Shown here: positions 24,112-34,795 of the stretch, one piece after another | Numbering within the stretch: the stretch's first letter is position 1 | How the letters are laid out: each line of letters begins with the position of its first letter | Assembly: GCF_029407905.1 (NCBI RefSeq) | Contig: NC_073628.1 | Location: 49,187,501-49,251,500, forward strand | Length of the DNA: 64,000 bases | Direction: 5' to 3' | DNA from: Bubalus kerabau | Taxonomy: Eukaryota; Chordata; Mammalia; Artiodactyla; Bovidae | The notes under the pieces: model-generated | What the model saw: the letters and a program-made list of their open reading frames with translations, nothing else | What the model was told of the DNA's origin: nothing | The model's database searches: none | Translations under genes and position numbers: made by a program

Positions 24112-24306
24112 AGTGTTGTTAACAGACACACAGTACTATATATAAAGTAGATAAACAAGTTCTTACTGCATAGCACAGGGAATTATATTCAATATCTTAT
24201 AATAACCTATAGATAGATATAGATATAGATTTGAATCACTTTTCTGTATACCTGAAACTAAGTCAACATTGTAAATCAACCATACTTCAGTTAAAAAAAA
24301 AAAAAA
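24112..24306 (+). repeat. Old L1 3' terminus with A-tail
   Basis: L1 3' UTR: 'agcacagggaattatattcaatatct', 'gtatacctgaaactaa', 'caacattgtaaatcaaccatactt', ending in A14. Contains a (GATATA)-like patch at 24211-24231. Severely 5'-truncated. Confidence 0.75.
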
Positions 24307-25042
24307 GGTACCAGGATAGAACTATTCCCTACCTCCATAAAGCTTGCATCCTCGTGGAGGACAGTCAGGTAACAGGAAAATTAAAATGCACTCTAAGTGA
24401 CAAGAAGGGAAAAGTGAGATGGCTGTAAGAACCATAAACAAAAACCAGTGTTCGATGAGTAGTTGGGGAAGTGCTCTAGAGAGAAGTAACATCAGAACGG
24501 CATCTGAAAGTAAGAAGGAGTAACTCACACTGAAAGGTGAGAAGGTATAGACAGTGATGTTGGGGAGGAAGGGGAGGTGAGCCTGCTTAGCAGAGAAAAT
24601 CTGCACTTAAACCTAGTCAGGGTCTTATTCTGCATTATGGATCTTTCTATAATTAATTTTGCTTGAACATTTTTAGCCATAGTGAGTTGCTTATCATCAA
24701 GGGAGTCAAATCCATTTTGGATAGTTAGAGTTGTTTTAAAGTAGTTCTTTAAATAGAGCCTGCACAGTTCCTTTCTATAAATTGCATCCACAGATCTATT
24801 TCTTCACTTGGAAGTTGTACAGAATGAGTAAAATCACTCTTCGCATGTTCAAAGCCAGTTATCAGATCCTTGGCTGGCAGCTCCTCCAAGAGTTCTTCTG
24901 TCTTGCTTTTTCATGACATAAGTTCAAATTCCTCAACATTCTAGTCACTCTTCTCTAGACACACTCTAAGGTGCCAAGGTCCTTGATAAATTAAAAAAAA
25001 ATAATATCCAGCATTCAACAAACATTTATTGACTACATACTA
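24307..25042. other. Unique DNA, no gene
   Basis: Two opposing short frames (24322-24606 and 24525-24791) without similarity. Nothing else seen. Confidence 0.4.
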
Positions 25043-25838
25043 CAAGATTGCTGGGAGAAATATCAATAACTTCAGATATTCAGATGATACCACCCTTATG
25101 GCAGAAAGCAAAGAACTAAAGAACCTTTTGATGAAGGTGAGAGAGGAGACTGAAAAGCTGGCTTAAAACTCAACATTCAAAAAGAAGATCATGGCATCTG
25201 GTCCCATCACTTTATGGCAAATAGATGGGGAATCAATGGATAGAGTGACAGACTTCATATTCTTGGGCTCTAAAATCACTGCAGATGGTGATTACAGCCA
25301 TAAAATTAAAAGACACTTGCTCCTTGGAAGAAAATCTTTGACAAACCTAGAGGCCATAATAAAAAGCAGAGACATTACTTTGTTGACATAGGTCCATATA
25401 GTCAACCTATGGTTTTTCCAGTTCATGTATGGATGTGAGAGTTGGACTATAAAGAAGGCTGAGTGCTGAAGAATTGATGCTTCTGAACTGTTTGAGAAGG
25501 CTCTTGAGAGTCCCTTGGACTGCAAGGAGATGAAACCAGTCAACTGTAAAGGAAATCAACCCTGAATATTCATTGAAAGGACTGATGCTGAAGCTGAAAC
25601 TATACTTTGGCCACCTGATGAGAAGAGCTGACTCATTAGAAAAGACCCTGATGCTGGGAAAGATTGAAGGCAGGAGGAGAAGGGGAAGATAGAAGACAAG
25701 ATGGTTGGATGGCATCATTGACTTGTTGGACATGAGTTTGAGCAAACTCTGGGAGATGGTGAAGGACAGGGAAGCCTAGCATGCTGCAGTCCATGGATCA
25801 CAAAGAGTCAGACATGACCGATGACTGAACAACAGCAA
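25043..25838 (+). pseudogene. BovB LINE fragment with altered RT motif
   Basis: Truncated BovB from just before the RT catalytic box to the older-type 'gactgaacaacagc' tail. The YADD box reads YSDD at 25077-25088. Several small deletions give short frames only (25191-25391 open). Diverged and inactive. Confidence 0.88.
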
Positions 25839-25875
25839 AACTATATGACAGACAGTTTTCTAAGATCAAGTAAAA

Positions 25876-25984
25876 GCATCAGTTCAGTCACTCAGTCATG
25901 TCTGGCTCTTTGCAACCCCATAGATGTAGCCTACCAGGCTCTACTGTCCATGGATTTCTGCAGGCAAGAATACTGGAGTGGGTA
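25876..25984 (-). repeat. Bov-tA SINE fragment, antisense
   Basis: Reverse-complement body of Bov-tA from the 'cagttcagtcactcag' end to 'gagtgggta', lacking the head. It directly abuts a sense copy at 25985, giving a head-to-head pair. Confidence 0.8.
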
Positions 25985-26135
25985 ATACACCTGGATTCGA
26001 TTCCCTGGGTCAGGAAGATCCCCTGGAGGAGGAAATAGCAACCCACTCCAGTGTTCTTGCCTGGAAAATTTCATTGACAGAGGAGACTGCCAGTTTTACT
26101 TGCAAAAAAGTCAGACATGACTGACCAATCTTAGG
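25985..26135 (+). repeat. Bov-tA SINE fragment, sense
   Basis: Starts inside the tRNA-like head ('acctggattcgattccctgg') and runs to the end of the element near 26135. Together with 25876-25984 it could be two insertions, or one SINE rearranged with an inversion. Confidence 0.8.
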
Positions 26136-26315
26136 GTAGATTCTGAAAAGCAAAAGAGCAAAATTCTTGGGTCAAACAGCAAGAAAGCTTTTAAGTCTGT
26201 CAATACATCTTACCAAATTAACTTCCGAAATTTTTTCTCAAACTGATTCCCCACCAACAAGGTATGTGATTTGTAATTTCCCACTGCCTCAGCTTTCTAC
26301 TTGCCATTTATTTTT

Positions 26316-26660
26316 TGTTTGTTTTTTTTTTAATTCATTTATTTTTAATTGGAGGATAATTGCTTTACAATATTGTGTTAGTTTCTGTGATACATCAACA
26401 TGAATCAGCCACAGGTGTACATATGTCCTTTCCCTCTTGAACCTCCCTCCACCCTCCCACCCCATCCCATCCCATCCCACCCCATCCCACCCAACCCAGT
26501 GCTCTCGGCTGCCACAGAGCACTGGGTCTGCCCTGTGCCATACAGCAAATTCCCACAGGCTGTCTGTTTCACATACGGTAATGTGCATGTTTCAGTGCTG
26601 TTCTCTCTATTCATCCCACCCTTGCCTTCCCCCGCTGCTACTTATCATTTTAAAATATTT
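26316..26660 (-). repeat. Bovine-type L1 3' UTR, antisense, with (CCCAT)n
   Basis: Poly-T, 'ttggaggataattgctttac', 'gaatcagccacaggtgtac' and 'gtgccatacagcaaattccc' are the bovine L1 3' end in reverse. The G-rich 3' UTR tract has expanded into an interrupted CCCAT/CCCAC pentamer array at 26457-26496. Confidence 0.85.
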
Positions 26661-27225
26661 CCAATTTAGTTAGTAAATAATTACATTTTAATTTGAAAGT
26701 TATATTACCTGTGAGCCTAAACAATTTTGTGTTTTCCTGAACTGCTTCCTTATATCCTTTCCCTATTATTATGAAAGTATTTTTTCTTTAAGAGAAATAG
26801 TTGTAAATATTTTACCATGTAATAAGAATATTAACCTGTTCTCTCTTATATGTCTAAAATAGTTTACCATCATTTCATGATTATCTCAAAGTTGTATTTT
26901 TGCCAAAAGCTGTTTTTAAGCTTTAGATTTTTAGTAGTCAAATCTATCCATCAGTTTCTTCATGCTTTCTGATTTGGGGCTTTGATATAGTTCTTGGAAA
27001 TTTCCTTCCCTTCGAGTCATATAAATCTTCATCTATAGTGATTTCTGGTTTTAATATGAATTTTAAAATGTAATAGTATTTAGGTATGTATAATTTATTT
27101 TGGTGAATGGAGTAATTTAGAGATCTTTATCGTTTCCACTTACAAAAGAATCCAATCATTTCACTAACATTATATCTTCATTCATGTTTTTTAAAAATTT
27201 TTATTTTGTATTGGGGTAATCAATT
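26661..27225 (-). repeat. Old L1-like, antisense (weak)
   Basis: Long T-rich stretch with 'cttttagatttttagtagtc' and 'ggtttt' runs typical of antisense L1 ORF2. 27194-27215 repeats the L1 3'-tail complement 'tttattttgtattggggtaa'. Family uncertain. Confidence 0.35.
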
Positions 27226-27745
27226 TGAACCAGAGGTCAAATTGCTAACATTTGCTATGATTTCTTTATGATTTGGATCATAGAGAAAACTAGGGAATTC
27301 CAGCAAAACCTCTAACTCTGTTTGATTGACTACGCCAAAGCCTTTGACTGTGTGGATCATAATAAACTGAAGAATGCTCTTAAAGAAATGGGAATACCAA
27401 ATTGTTTCACCTGTCTCCTGAGAAACCTGTATGTGGGTCAAGAAGCAAGTTAGAACCTTGTATGGAACCAACTGATTAGTTTAAGATTGAGAAAGGACTG
27501 TTTAATCCTTTATTTAATCTCTACACTGCGCACATCATGAGAAATGCCTGGCTGGATGAGTTACAAGCTGGAATCAAGACAGGTGGGAGAAACATCAACA
27601 ACCTCAGATATGCAGATGATACCACTCTAATGGCAGAAAGCAAAGAGGAAATAGAGAGCCTCTTGATGAGGGTGAAGGAGGAAAGTGAAAAAGATGGGTT
27701 AAAACTAAACGTTAAAAAACCAAGATCATGGCATCCATCCCCATT
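27226..27745 (+). pseudogene. Outer BovB LINE, 5' portion
   Basis: BovB RT region beginning in the finger domain ('FIDYAKAFDCV'-like palm A segment near 27325 is frameshifted) through YADD at 27609-27620. The frame 27537-27743 reads into the start of 'LNVKK' and is then cut by the antisense BovB inserted after 27745. The same element resumes at 28556. Truncated and inactive. Confidence 0.9.
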
Positions 27746-28555
27746 CAGTTCAGTTCAGTTCAGTCACTCAGTCCTGTCCAACTCTTTGCGATCCCCAGAA
27801 TCACAGCACGCCAGGCCTCCCTGTCCATCACCAACTCCCAGAGATCACTCAGACTCACGTCTATCGAGTCAGTGATGCCATCCATCCATCTCATCCTCTG
27901 TCGTCCCCTTCTCCTCCTGCCCCCAATCCCTCCCAGCATCAGAGTCTTTTCCAATGAGTCAACTCTTCGCATGAGGTGGCCAAAGTACGGGAGTTTCAGC
28001 TTTAGCATCATTCCTTCCAAAGAAATCCCAGGGCTGATCTCCTTCAGAATGGACTGGTTGGATCTCCTTGCAGTCCAAGGGACTCTCAAGAGTCTTCTCC
28101 AGCACCACAGTTCAAAAGCATCAATTCTTCGGCACTCAGCTTTCTTCACAGTCCAACTCTCACATCCATACATGACCACAGGAAAAACCATAGCCTTGAC
28201 TAGCCGGACCTTTGTTGGCAAAGTAATGTCTCTGCTTTTGAATATGCTATCTAGGTTGGTCATAACTTTCCTTCCAAGGAGTAAGCATCTTTTAATTTCG
28301 TGGCTGCAATCACCATCTGCAGTGATTTTGCAGCCCAGAAAAATAAAGTCTGACACTGTTTCCACTGTTTCCCCATCTATTTGCCATGAAGTGATGGGAC
28401 CAGATGCCATGATCTTTGTTTTCTGAATGTTGAGCTTTAAGCCAACTTTTCCACTCTCCACTTTCACTTTCATCAAGAGGCTTTTGAGTTCCTCTTCACT
28501 TTCTGACATAAGGGTGGTGTCATCTGCATATGTGAGGTTATTGATATTTCTCCAG
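27746..28555 (-). pseudogene. Young BovB LINE inserted into an older BovB
   Basis: 810-bp antisense copy: ACTGA-complement tail at 27746-27765, then the RT ORF open from its end (27760) back through YADD at 28519-28530, over 250 codons without a stop. Low divergence, so recent. Perfect 8-bp target-site duplication TCCCCATT at 27738-27745 and 28556-28563 lies inside the host BovB. It lacks the endonuclease and most of the RT, so it cannot act alone. Confidence 0.95.
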
Positions 28556-29150
28556 TCCCCATTACTTCATGGCAAATAGAGGAGGGAAAGGTGGAAGCAG
28601 TGACAGGTTTTCTCTTCTTGGGCTCGAAAATCACTGCTGATGGTGACTGCAGCCATGAAATCAGAAGACATTTGCTCCTTGGCAGGAAAGCTACAACAAA
28701 CCTAGACAGTGTGTTGAAAAGCAGAGACATTACTCTATCAACAAAGGTCTGTATAGTCAAGGCTATGGTCTTCCGAGGGATCATGTACAGTTGTGAGAGC
28801 TGGACTGTAAAGAAGGCAGAGTGCCAAAGAATTGGTGCCTTCACACTGTGGTGCTGGAGTAGACTCCTGAGAGTCCCTTGGACTGCAAGGAGATCAAACC
28901 AGTCAATCTTAAGGGAAATCAAACCTGAATACTCATTGAAGGACTGATGCTGAAGCTGAAACTCCAAAGACTGAAGGCAAAAGGAGAAGAGGGCATCAGA
29001 AGATGAGATGGCTGGATGGCATCACCCACACAATGGACATGAACTTGGGCAAACTTTGGGAGATGGTGAATGACAGGGAAGCCTGGCATGTTGCAGTCCT
29101 TGGGGGTTACAAAGAGTCAGACATGACTGAGCAGCTGAACAACAACAATA
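28556..29150 (+). pseudogene. Outer BovB LINE, 3' portion
   Basis: Continues the copy begun at 27226, from 'attacttcatggcaaatag' to the old-type tail 'ctgaacaacaacaataa'. Frame 28591-28947 is open across the '[12 protein letters not shown]' segment; a ~45-bp deletion near 28960 removes the 'QYFGHLM' region. Confidence 0.92.
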
Positions 29151-29187
29151 ATTGGGATAATCAGCAATATCCCATTAAAAAAAAAAC

Positions 29188-29231
29188 TTATTTTGTATTG
29201 GAGTAATCAGCTATACTCCAATACAAAATAA
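29188..29231. repeat. 18-bp-arm hairpin made of L1 3' ends
   Basis: Perfect inverted repeat: arm TTATTTTGTATTGGAGTA at 29188-29205, loop of 8 nt, complement at 29214-29231. Both arms are the last bases of an old L1 3' UTR in opposite directions, so this is a tail-to-tail L1 remnant rather than a regulatory stem. Confidence 0.75.
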
Positions 29232-29249
29232 ATTTTTAAAAATGAATGA

Positions 29250-29660
29250 GGATACAATGTTAGTGCAATTATTGGATTTTTTTAATTTGGTAAAGCAATA
29301 AATATCTCCACGCACACACATAGCCGATTAACAATGTTGTGACGGTTTCAGGTGAACAGTGAAGCGAGTCAGCTGTACATATACATATACCCATTCTCCC
29401 CTAAACTCCCCTTCCATCCAGGCTGCCGCTAAACATTCAACAGAGTTCCATATGCTGTAGAGTAAGTCCTTGTTGGTTATGCACTTTATTTTTTTTAATT
29501 TTATTTTATTTTTAAACTTTACAAAATTGTATTAGTTTTGCCAAATATCAAAATGAATCCGCCGTATACATGTCATCCCAAACTCCCTAACTACCCCTCC
29601 CCCCCAGACAATCCTAACTTCATCCTTTAAGTCTGTGAGTCTGTATCTAAATAGTGACTG
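29250..29660 (-). repeat. L1 3' UTR pieces, antisense, nested
   Basis: 29320-29485 is an old antisense L1 ('gattaacaatgttgtgacgg', 'atgctgtagagtaagtccttgttgg'). 29488-29600 is a bovine-type L1 end ('aaattgtattagttttgcc', 'aatgaatccgcc'), after which older L1 text resumes ('taagtctgtgagtctg'). One L1 tail inside another is the simplest reading. Confidence 0.7.
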
Positions 29661-30369
29661 CCTCCTAATGGAGGCATAAGCTCTCGAACTTGCCAAGTTC
29701 TTCTCTTATTGGACACATCTCCTTACCATTCTGGCTTCGTATATGAGTTTGGAATCTTGTCACAGTTGGACATTCTCCTGATAATCAATGCTTGTAACTC
29801 TGCTAAACATTCATTTAGCCTCCCAAAGATATCTCACAGATATTAGGAAGAATGCCAAAACCTCTGGCAGCATCAGCAACATCTATAAATCTGGGGAAGA
29901 ACACCTCATGCCTCAGGTTGTACAGCTTGGTCCCATATGGAAGTAGATATGCCCAATGTTTAAGAGGTTTCCAAACAGAAGGGAAGGAGTCCAGGCTGCC
30001 ACACAATGCAAGTATCTAATTCAGTCTTATAGAATAAATTGGAGAATAAACCTAGATAAGAATTGCAAGTGGGTGATTTTTTTTCTCTTATTTGTTATGC
30101 TTCACCTGGAAGCTACTCCTGTGGGGCACTCTGATAAAGAGTGCCAGTCCAGTCACAAAAGTGACTCACTCAATACAGGCAAACATTTCTAAGTTCTAGG
30201 GAGATCCAGAGAGACATCAGAGAAAGTTAGTGACCTACACAGTGATAATTCTGGAGACTGAGGAAAAATCCCTTACTCAAAAATCCCTTTTATTGACTTT
30301 CCAATAGGTTAATTATTATCCCTCTTGAAATGCATTATTCAGGAATGACTGGTAAAAGGACTTGATGGT
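29661..30369. other. Unclassified DNA
   Basis: No gene and no repeat I can name. Opposing short frames at 29815-30192 are not protein-like. Confidence 0.4.
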
Positions 30370-30790
30370 TAATATTATGAATCAATATGGAAAGTTTTTT
30401 GAATGAGATTAACAGTTGTAGCTGTTAACTTTGAGGAAGCTGATTGCCCTACATACCACGGGTGAGCCTCATCCAATCAGTTGTAGACCCGAATGAAACA
30501 AAAAGTCCAACCTCCCTGAGCAAGAGGGACTACCCCAGCATATTGCCTTCAGACTTCATCTGCAGCATCAGCTAATCTGGGTCTTTACCTGCAGCCCTTC
30601 AGACTGGAGCCACACCATTGGCTCTCCCAGTCTCCATCTGCCAGGCAACAGTGCATATTTGGATTTTTCAGACTCCATAATTGCAGGAGGCAATTCCTTA
30701 TAACAAATCACATATAATCATATATATGTGTACACACACACACATCTCTTTGCTTAAATTTCTCTGGAGAACCATGAGTAATATGGTCAA
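30370..30790 (+). repeat. Old LTR-like mammalian repeat
   Basis: 'gggtgagcctcatccaatcagttg', 'cttcagacttcatctgcagc', 'aggcaattccttataacaaat', CA repeat at 30731-30743, then 'tttctctggagaaccatgagtaat'. This order is typical of a widespread mammalian LTR-like repeat ending in 'ggagaaccctgactaata'. I do not assign the exact family. Confidence 0.45.
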
Positions 30791-31324
30791 ATTTTAATAG
30801 GAAAGCAAAAAAAAAGGGGGGGGCATCATATTGCAATACCAAATTACCTAGTCATCTCTCTAGATTCTGAAAGAATGATATACCAGATACATACATTTTA
30901 TGGAGATGATACACAATAGAAAAGAATAGAGTAGAACAAGATAGAATAAAACTGATTTGCACCCAGTGCAGATATCTGAGCATCAGAAGGGCATCAAGGA
31001 AATGATGGACATGGTTAATGAAACGGAACACTAAAAGCAAGCTGTTTTATATTATTTTTCCAGGGGCAGGACCTGAAGGTGGTGAATAAGAAGCTGAAAT
31101 GCCTCAGAGGCAAGTGTTACTGGACTGTGCCACAGCCCAGTGATAAGAGTTATGTGAGTCACAGACCAGAGAATTCATAGGCATTGGTGTGTGTTAGAGT
31201 GGGACCACTGGGCAAGAACAGGACTGCGGAAGAAACTAGAGCAAGTGCCCAATCTTTAAAAAATCACCTTTTTAAGTAGAAAAGAAAAATGTAGGAAAAA
31301 GCAACATTGGCCTCTTTGGTGGTC
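30791..31324. other. Unclassified DNA
   Basis: A9G8 run at 30808-30824; nothing else recognised. Confidence 0.4.
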
Positions 31325-31480
31325 TGAAATGCACTGAAATTAAAGTCAGAAGATGTCTCCGTTATTTGTCATCTGTGTGACCAGGGATAAATTACTTTCC
31401 TCATCTATATATGATAACTGGAAAATAACTCCAAGTCAGGTAAATAAGTATTATGAACTACGTAAATTTATTGAACACTT
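31325..31480 (+). repeat. MIR SINE
   Basis: 'tcatctgtgtgaccagggataaattactttcctcatctat' type order is the sense MIR core, broken into pieces. About 500 bp of unclassified DNA follow. Confidence 0.5.
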
Positions 31481-31976
31481 TAGACTTGCAACAGACATCA
31501 CATTCCTTGTTTTTGATCCTAATGTTAAAATGGATATCATGATATTTTCATTCTGGAAATAGCTGGGACTAATTCTGAACTCATTTTCTCCTCACATATT
31601 CCTCACATAAGATCAAGTCCATTTTGGGCCTTTCAGTAATCCAATGACTGGTGCGTCATAACCTTTCTTGGTGAGTAGCCTGCTGTATCTCCAACCCATA
31701 TCAACTTGAGGGTACAAATACAAATAGCTGGTAGAGTTTAGTTTTTAGCTATGAATCAGTCTTCTATCTCCAGTTCCCTAGGTTTACAAGCCCAAGGAGA
31801 TTAATGGTATCTGGCCCCCAGGTGTCCTCTGTATTTTCTTGGTGATTAAGTCATGTGAGTGTTGCCTCCACAGAGGTGCCCACAGCTGTCCTCTTTCTTT
31901 ACTTCATTCCTAAACCAATTCAGGCTTTCCCTACCTTTTCTCTTGACTATGACTTCAAACTTTGGCTTCAAGATGT

Positions 31977-32278
31977 CGTCTTTCAGTCACTCAGTCTTGT
32001 CCAACTCTTTGTGACCCCATGGACTGCAGTATGCCAGGGCTCCCCGTCCATCACCAACCCCCAGAGTTTACCCAAACTCATGTCCATCAAGTTGGTGATG
32101 CCATCCATCCATCTCATCCTCTGTCATCCTCTTCTCCCGCCTTCAATCTTTCCCAGCATCAGGGTCTTCTCTAATGAGTTGGCTCTTCCCATCAGGTGGC
32201 TAAAGTATTGGAATTTCAGCTTCAGCATCAGTCCTTCCAATGAATATTCAGAATTGATTCCCTCTAGTATTGACTGGC
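31977..32278 (-). pseudogene. BovB LINE 3' end, antisense
   Basis: ~300-bp reverse copy of the BovB end, from 'tcagtcactcagtcttgtcc' to 'gaatattcagaattga'. The tandem tail is missing at the left. Truncated, no catalytic motif. Confidence 0.87.
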
Positions 32279-32319
32279 TCCCAGATAAACCTTTCTGAAA
32301 CATTGGTCAAATAATGTCA

Positions 32320-32392
32320 CCCTGTTGCTCAGTCTCCCCTTTAAAATGGAGTGCTTATCTCATGGGGCTTTTGTGAGGATTGATTGAGGGGT
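32320..32392 (+). repeat. MIR-like fragment
   Basis: 'gctcagtctcccctttaaaatgg' and 'tcatggggcttttgtgagga' match the sense MIR core order. Short and diverged. Confidence 0.4.
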
Positions 32393-32602
32393 TTTTTTGG
32401 CTGTGCTGGGTCTTCACTACTGTGTGTGGACTTCTCCGGTTGCAGCGAGTGGGGACTGCCCTTTGCTTCGGTGCGCGGCTTCTCGCCATGCTGACGTCTC
32501 TGGTTGTGGATCATGGGTTCTAGGTCACGCAGGCATCAGTAGTTGTGGCTCCAGGGCTCTGAAACATAAGCTCAGAAGTAGTGGTGATGGGCTTAGCTGA
32601 AT
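32393..32602 (-). repeat. CHR-type tRNA-Glu SINE, antisense
   Basis: 'ttttttggctgtgctgggtc', 'ggcttctcgccatgctgacg', 'agtagttgtggctcc': the reverse of the CHR SINE body shared by cetartiodactyls. The tRNA-like head (expected at the right end) is missing. Confidence 0.8.
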
Positions 32603-33255
32603 TCACATACTGATTCATTTACTGAGCTACCTTTTGCCAACTACAAACTGAAATGACTACATTGTGTTTGGCATTATTCAAAAACAAAGGAAGGTGTAAA
32701 TACATCACCTGCCCTCAAAGGAAATGATAATAGCAGCACACAATGACACAACCAGAATATAGGTCTCACTATTACCTCCTGGGATGGTGCCCACTGTGGA
32801 TCCCAGTCTTTGCATCAAACAAAACTTCAGGTCACATATGACAACCTTACATCATAAGAGTCTGCCGAGACCCTCTCAAAATACATGAATGCTATGGAAA
32901 GAGTTATTCTAGGGAAAATAAAAAAAAAATTAGGACAGATTTTTGGGTCAGGTGACAATAAAAAGCCAGATTTCTGAAAGTTCTGTGATGCCTCCCTTTT
33001 CTCTCAATTTCTCACCAGGATTATCACCTATCATTTGACATTGCCTCTTGAGGGTCTCAAGCATATTTCAGACCTATGTGTCCAAAGTCCTATCATTACC
33101 AGATAGCCTCCTGGCCCCAGCCTTGGGTGCTGACCGATGTTCCTTTCCTCAAAGGGTGGTACCAACACCATCAGTACTGATGCAGGCAAAACCGCAGTCA
33201 TCTTCTTTGAGCCTCCTCTCCATCAGCCCCACATCCACTTCATCACCACACTGAT
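32603..33255. other. Unclassified DNA
   Basis: No gene or repeat named. Confidence 0.4.
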
Positions 33256-34795
33256 CGCTCTTTATTGAAGTATATTCAAATTACAATGTTGTGTTAGTTT
33301 CATGCATATGGAAAAGCGATTCAAACATATTCTTTTTCAGATGTTTTTCCATTACAGATTATTACAAGCTATTGAATATGGTTTTCTATGCTGTACAGTA
33401 GATCTTTACTGTTTATCTATTTTATCCATAGCAATGTATGTATTTTAATACCAAAGTCTTCATTTGCCCCTCCCTCCCACTTTTCCCTTTGGTAACCAAA
33501 GTTTGTTTTCTATACCTATGCAACTATCCCTGCTTTGTAAATAAGTTCATTTGTATCACTGACATCATACATTTGTCTCTCTCTGACTTACTTCATTTAA
33601 TATGATAATCTGTGGGTCCATCCATGTTGCTGCAAATGGCAATATTTCATTCTTTTTTATGGCTGAGTAATATTCCTTTGTATATTGTCACCCTGCTTAT
33701 TTAACTTCTATGCAGAGTACATCATGAGAAATGCTGGACTGGAAGAAACACAAGCTGGAATCAAGATTGCTGGGAGAAATATCAATAACCTCAGATATGC
33801 AGATGACACCACCCTTGTGGCAGAAAGTGAAGAGGAACTCAAAAGCCTCTTGATGAAAGTGAAAGTGGAGAGTGAAAAAGTTGGCTGAAAGCTCAACATT
33901 CAGAAAACAAAGATCATGGCATCTGGTCCCATCACTTCATGGCAAATAGATGGGGAAACAGTGGCAGAGTTTATTTTTTGGGCTTCAAAATCACTGCAGA
34001 TGGTGACTGCAGCCATGAAATTAAAAGACGCTTACTCCTTGGATGGAAAGTTATGACCAACCTAGATAGCATATTCAAAAGCAGAGACATTACTTTGCCA
34101 TCAAAGGTCCATCTAGTCAAGGCTATGGTTTTTCCAGTGGTCATGTATGGATGTGAGAGTTGGACTGTGAAGAAGGCTGAGTGCTGAAGAATTGATGCTT
34201 TTGAACTGTGCTGTTGGAGAAGACTCTTGAGAGTCCCTTGGACTGCAAGGAGATCCAACCAGTCCATTCTGAAGGAGATCAGCCCTGGGATTTCTTCGGA
34301 AGGAATGATACTAAAGCTGAAACTCCAGTACTTTGGCCACCTCATGCGAAGAGTTGACTCATTGGAAAAGACTCTGATGCTGGGAGGGATTGGGGGCAGG
34401 AGGAGAAGGGGACAACAGGGGATGAGATGGCTGGATGGCATCACTGACTCGGACGTGAGTTTGAGTGAACTCCGGGAGTTGGTGATGGACAGGGAGGCCT
34501 GGCGTGCTGTGATTCAGGGGATCGCAAAGAGTTGGACACGACTGAGTGACTGAACTGAACTGAATATTCCTTTGAATATATGTACCACATATTCTTTACC
34601 CATTCCTCTGTCAATTAACATTTTTGTTGCTTCCATATTCTAACTATTATAAAAAGTGCTGCTATGAACATTGAGGGACATGTATTTTTTTCAAATTAGA
34701 GTTTATATTATTTCTGGATACGTGCCCAGGAGTAGTGCTGTTAGATCATGTGGTAGCTCTGATTTTAGGTTTTTAATGAACCTCCGTACTAAATT
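33256..34795 (-). repeat. Old L1 3' region, antisense, split by BovB
   Basis: 'tttattgaagtatattcaaatt', 'tggtaaccaaagtttg', 'ccatccatgttgctgc' and 'tttatggctgagtaatattcc' (33256-33680), then after the BovB 'tatatgtaccacatattctttacc' and 'taaaaagtgctgctatgaac' (34575-34795). Standard reverse L1 3' UTR/ORF2 end, all frames broken. Confidence 0.85.
33681..34562 (+). pseudogene. BovB LINE inserted in an old L1
   Basis: 882-bp 5'-truncated copy starting at 'tatattgtcaccctgc' and ending in the ACTGA tail. YADD at 33796-33807. A TGA after '...ESEKVG' ends the first frame at 33888, a ~10-bp loss near 33965 shifts the frame, and another stop follows 'KKAEC'. Target-site duplication AATATTCCTTTG at 33669-33680 and 34563-34574. 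Low divergence; inactive. Confidence 0.95.

Noticed and set aside
26457..26496. Tandem CCCAT array as a possible protein-binding or telomere-like array
   Set aside because: It is the expanded G-rich tract of a bovine L1 3' UTR; short and interrupted.
27728..28426. 232-codon open frame on the plus strand
   Set aside because: It is the antisense shadow of the inner BovB RT frame on the minus strand (27760-28509); low divergence keeps both strands open.
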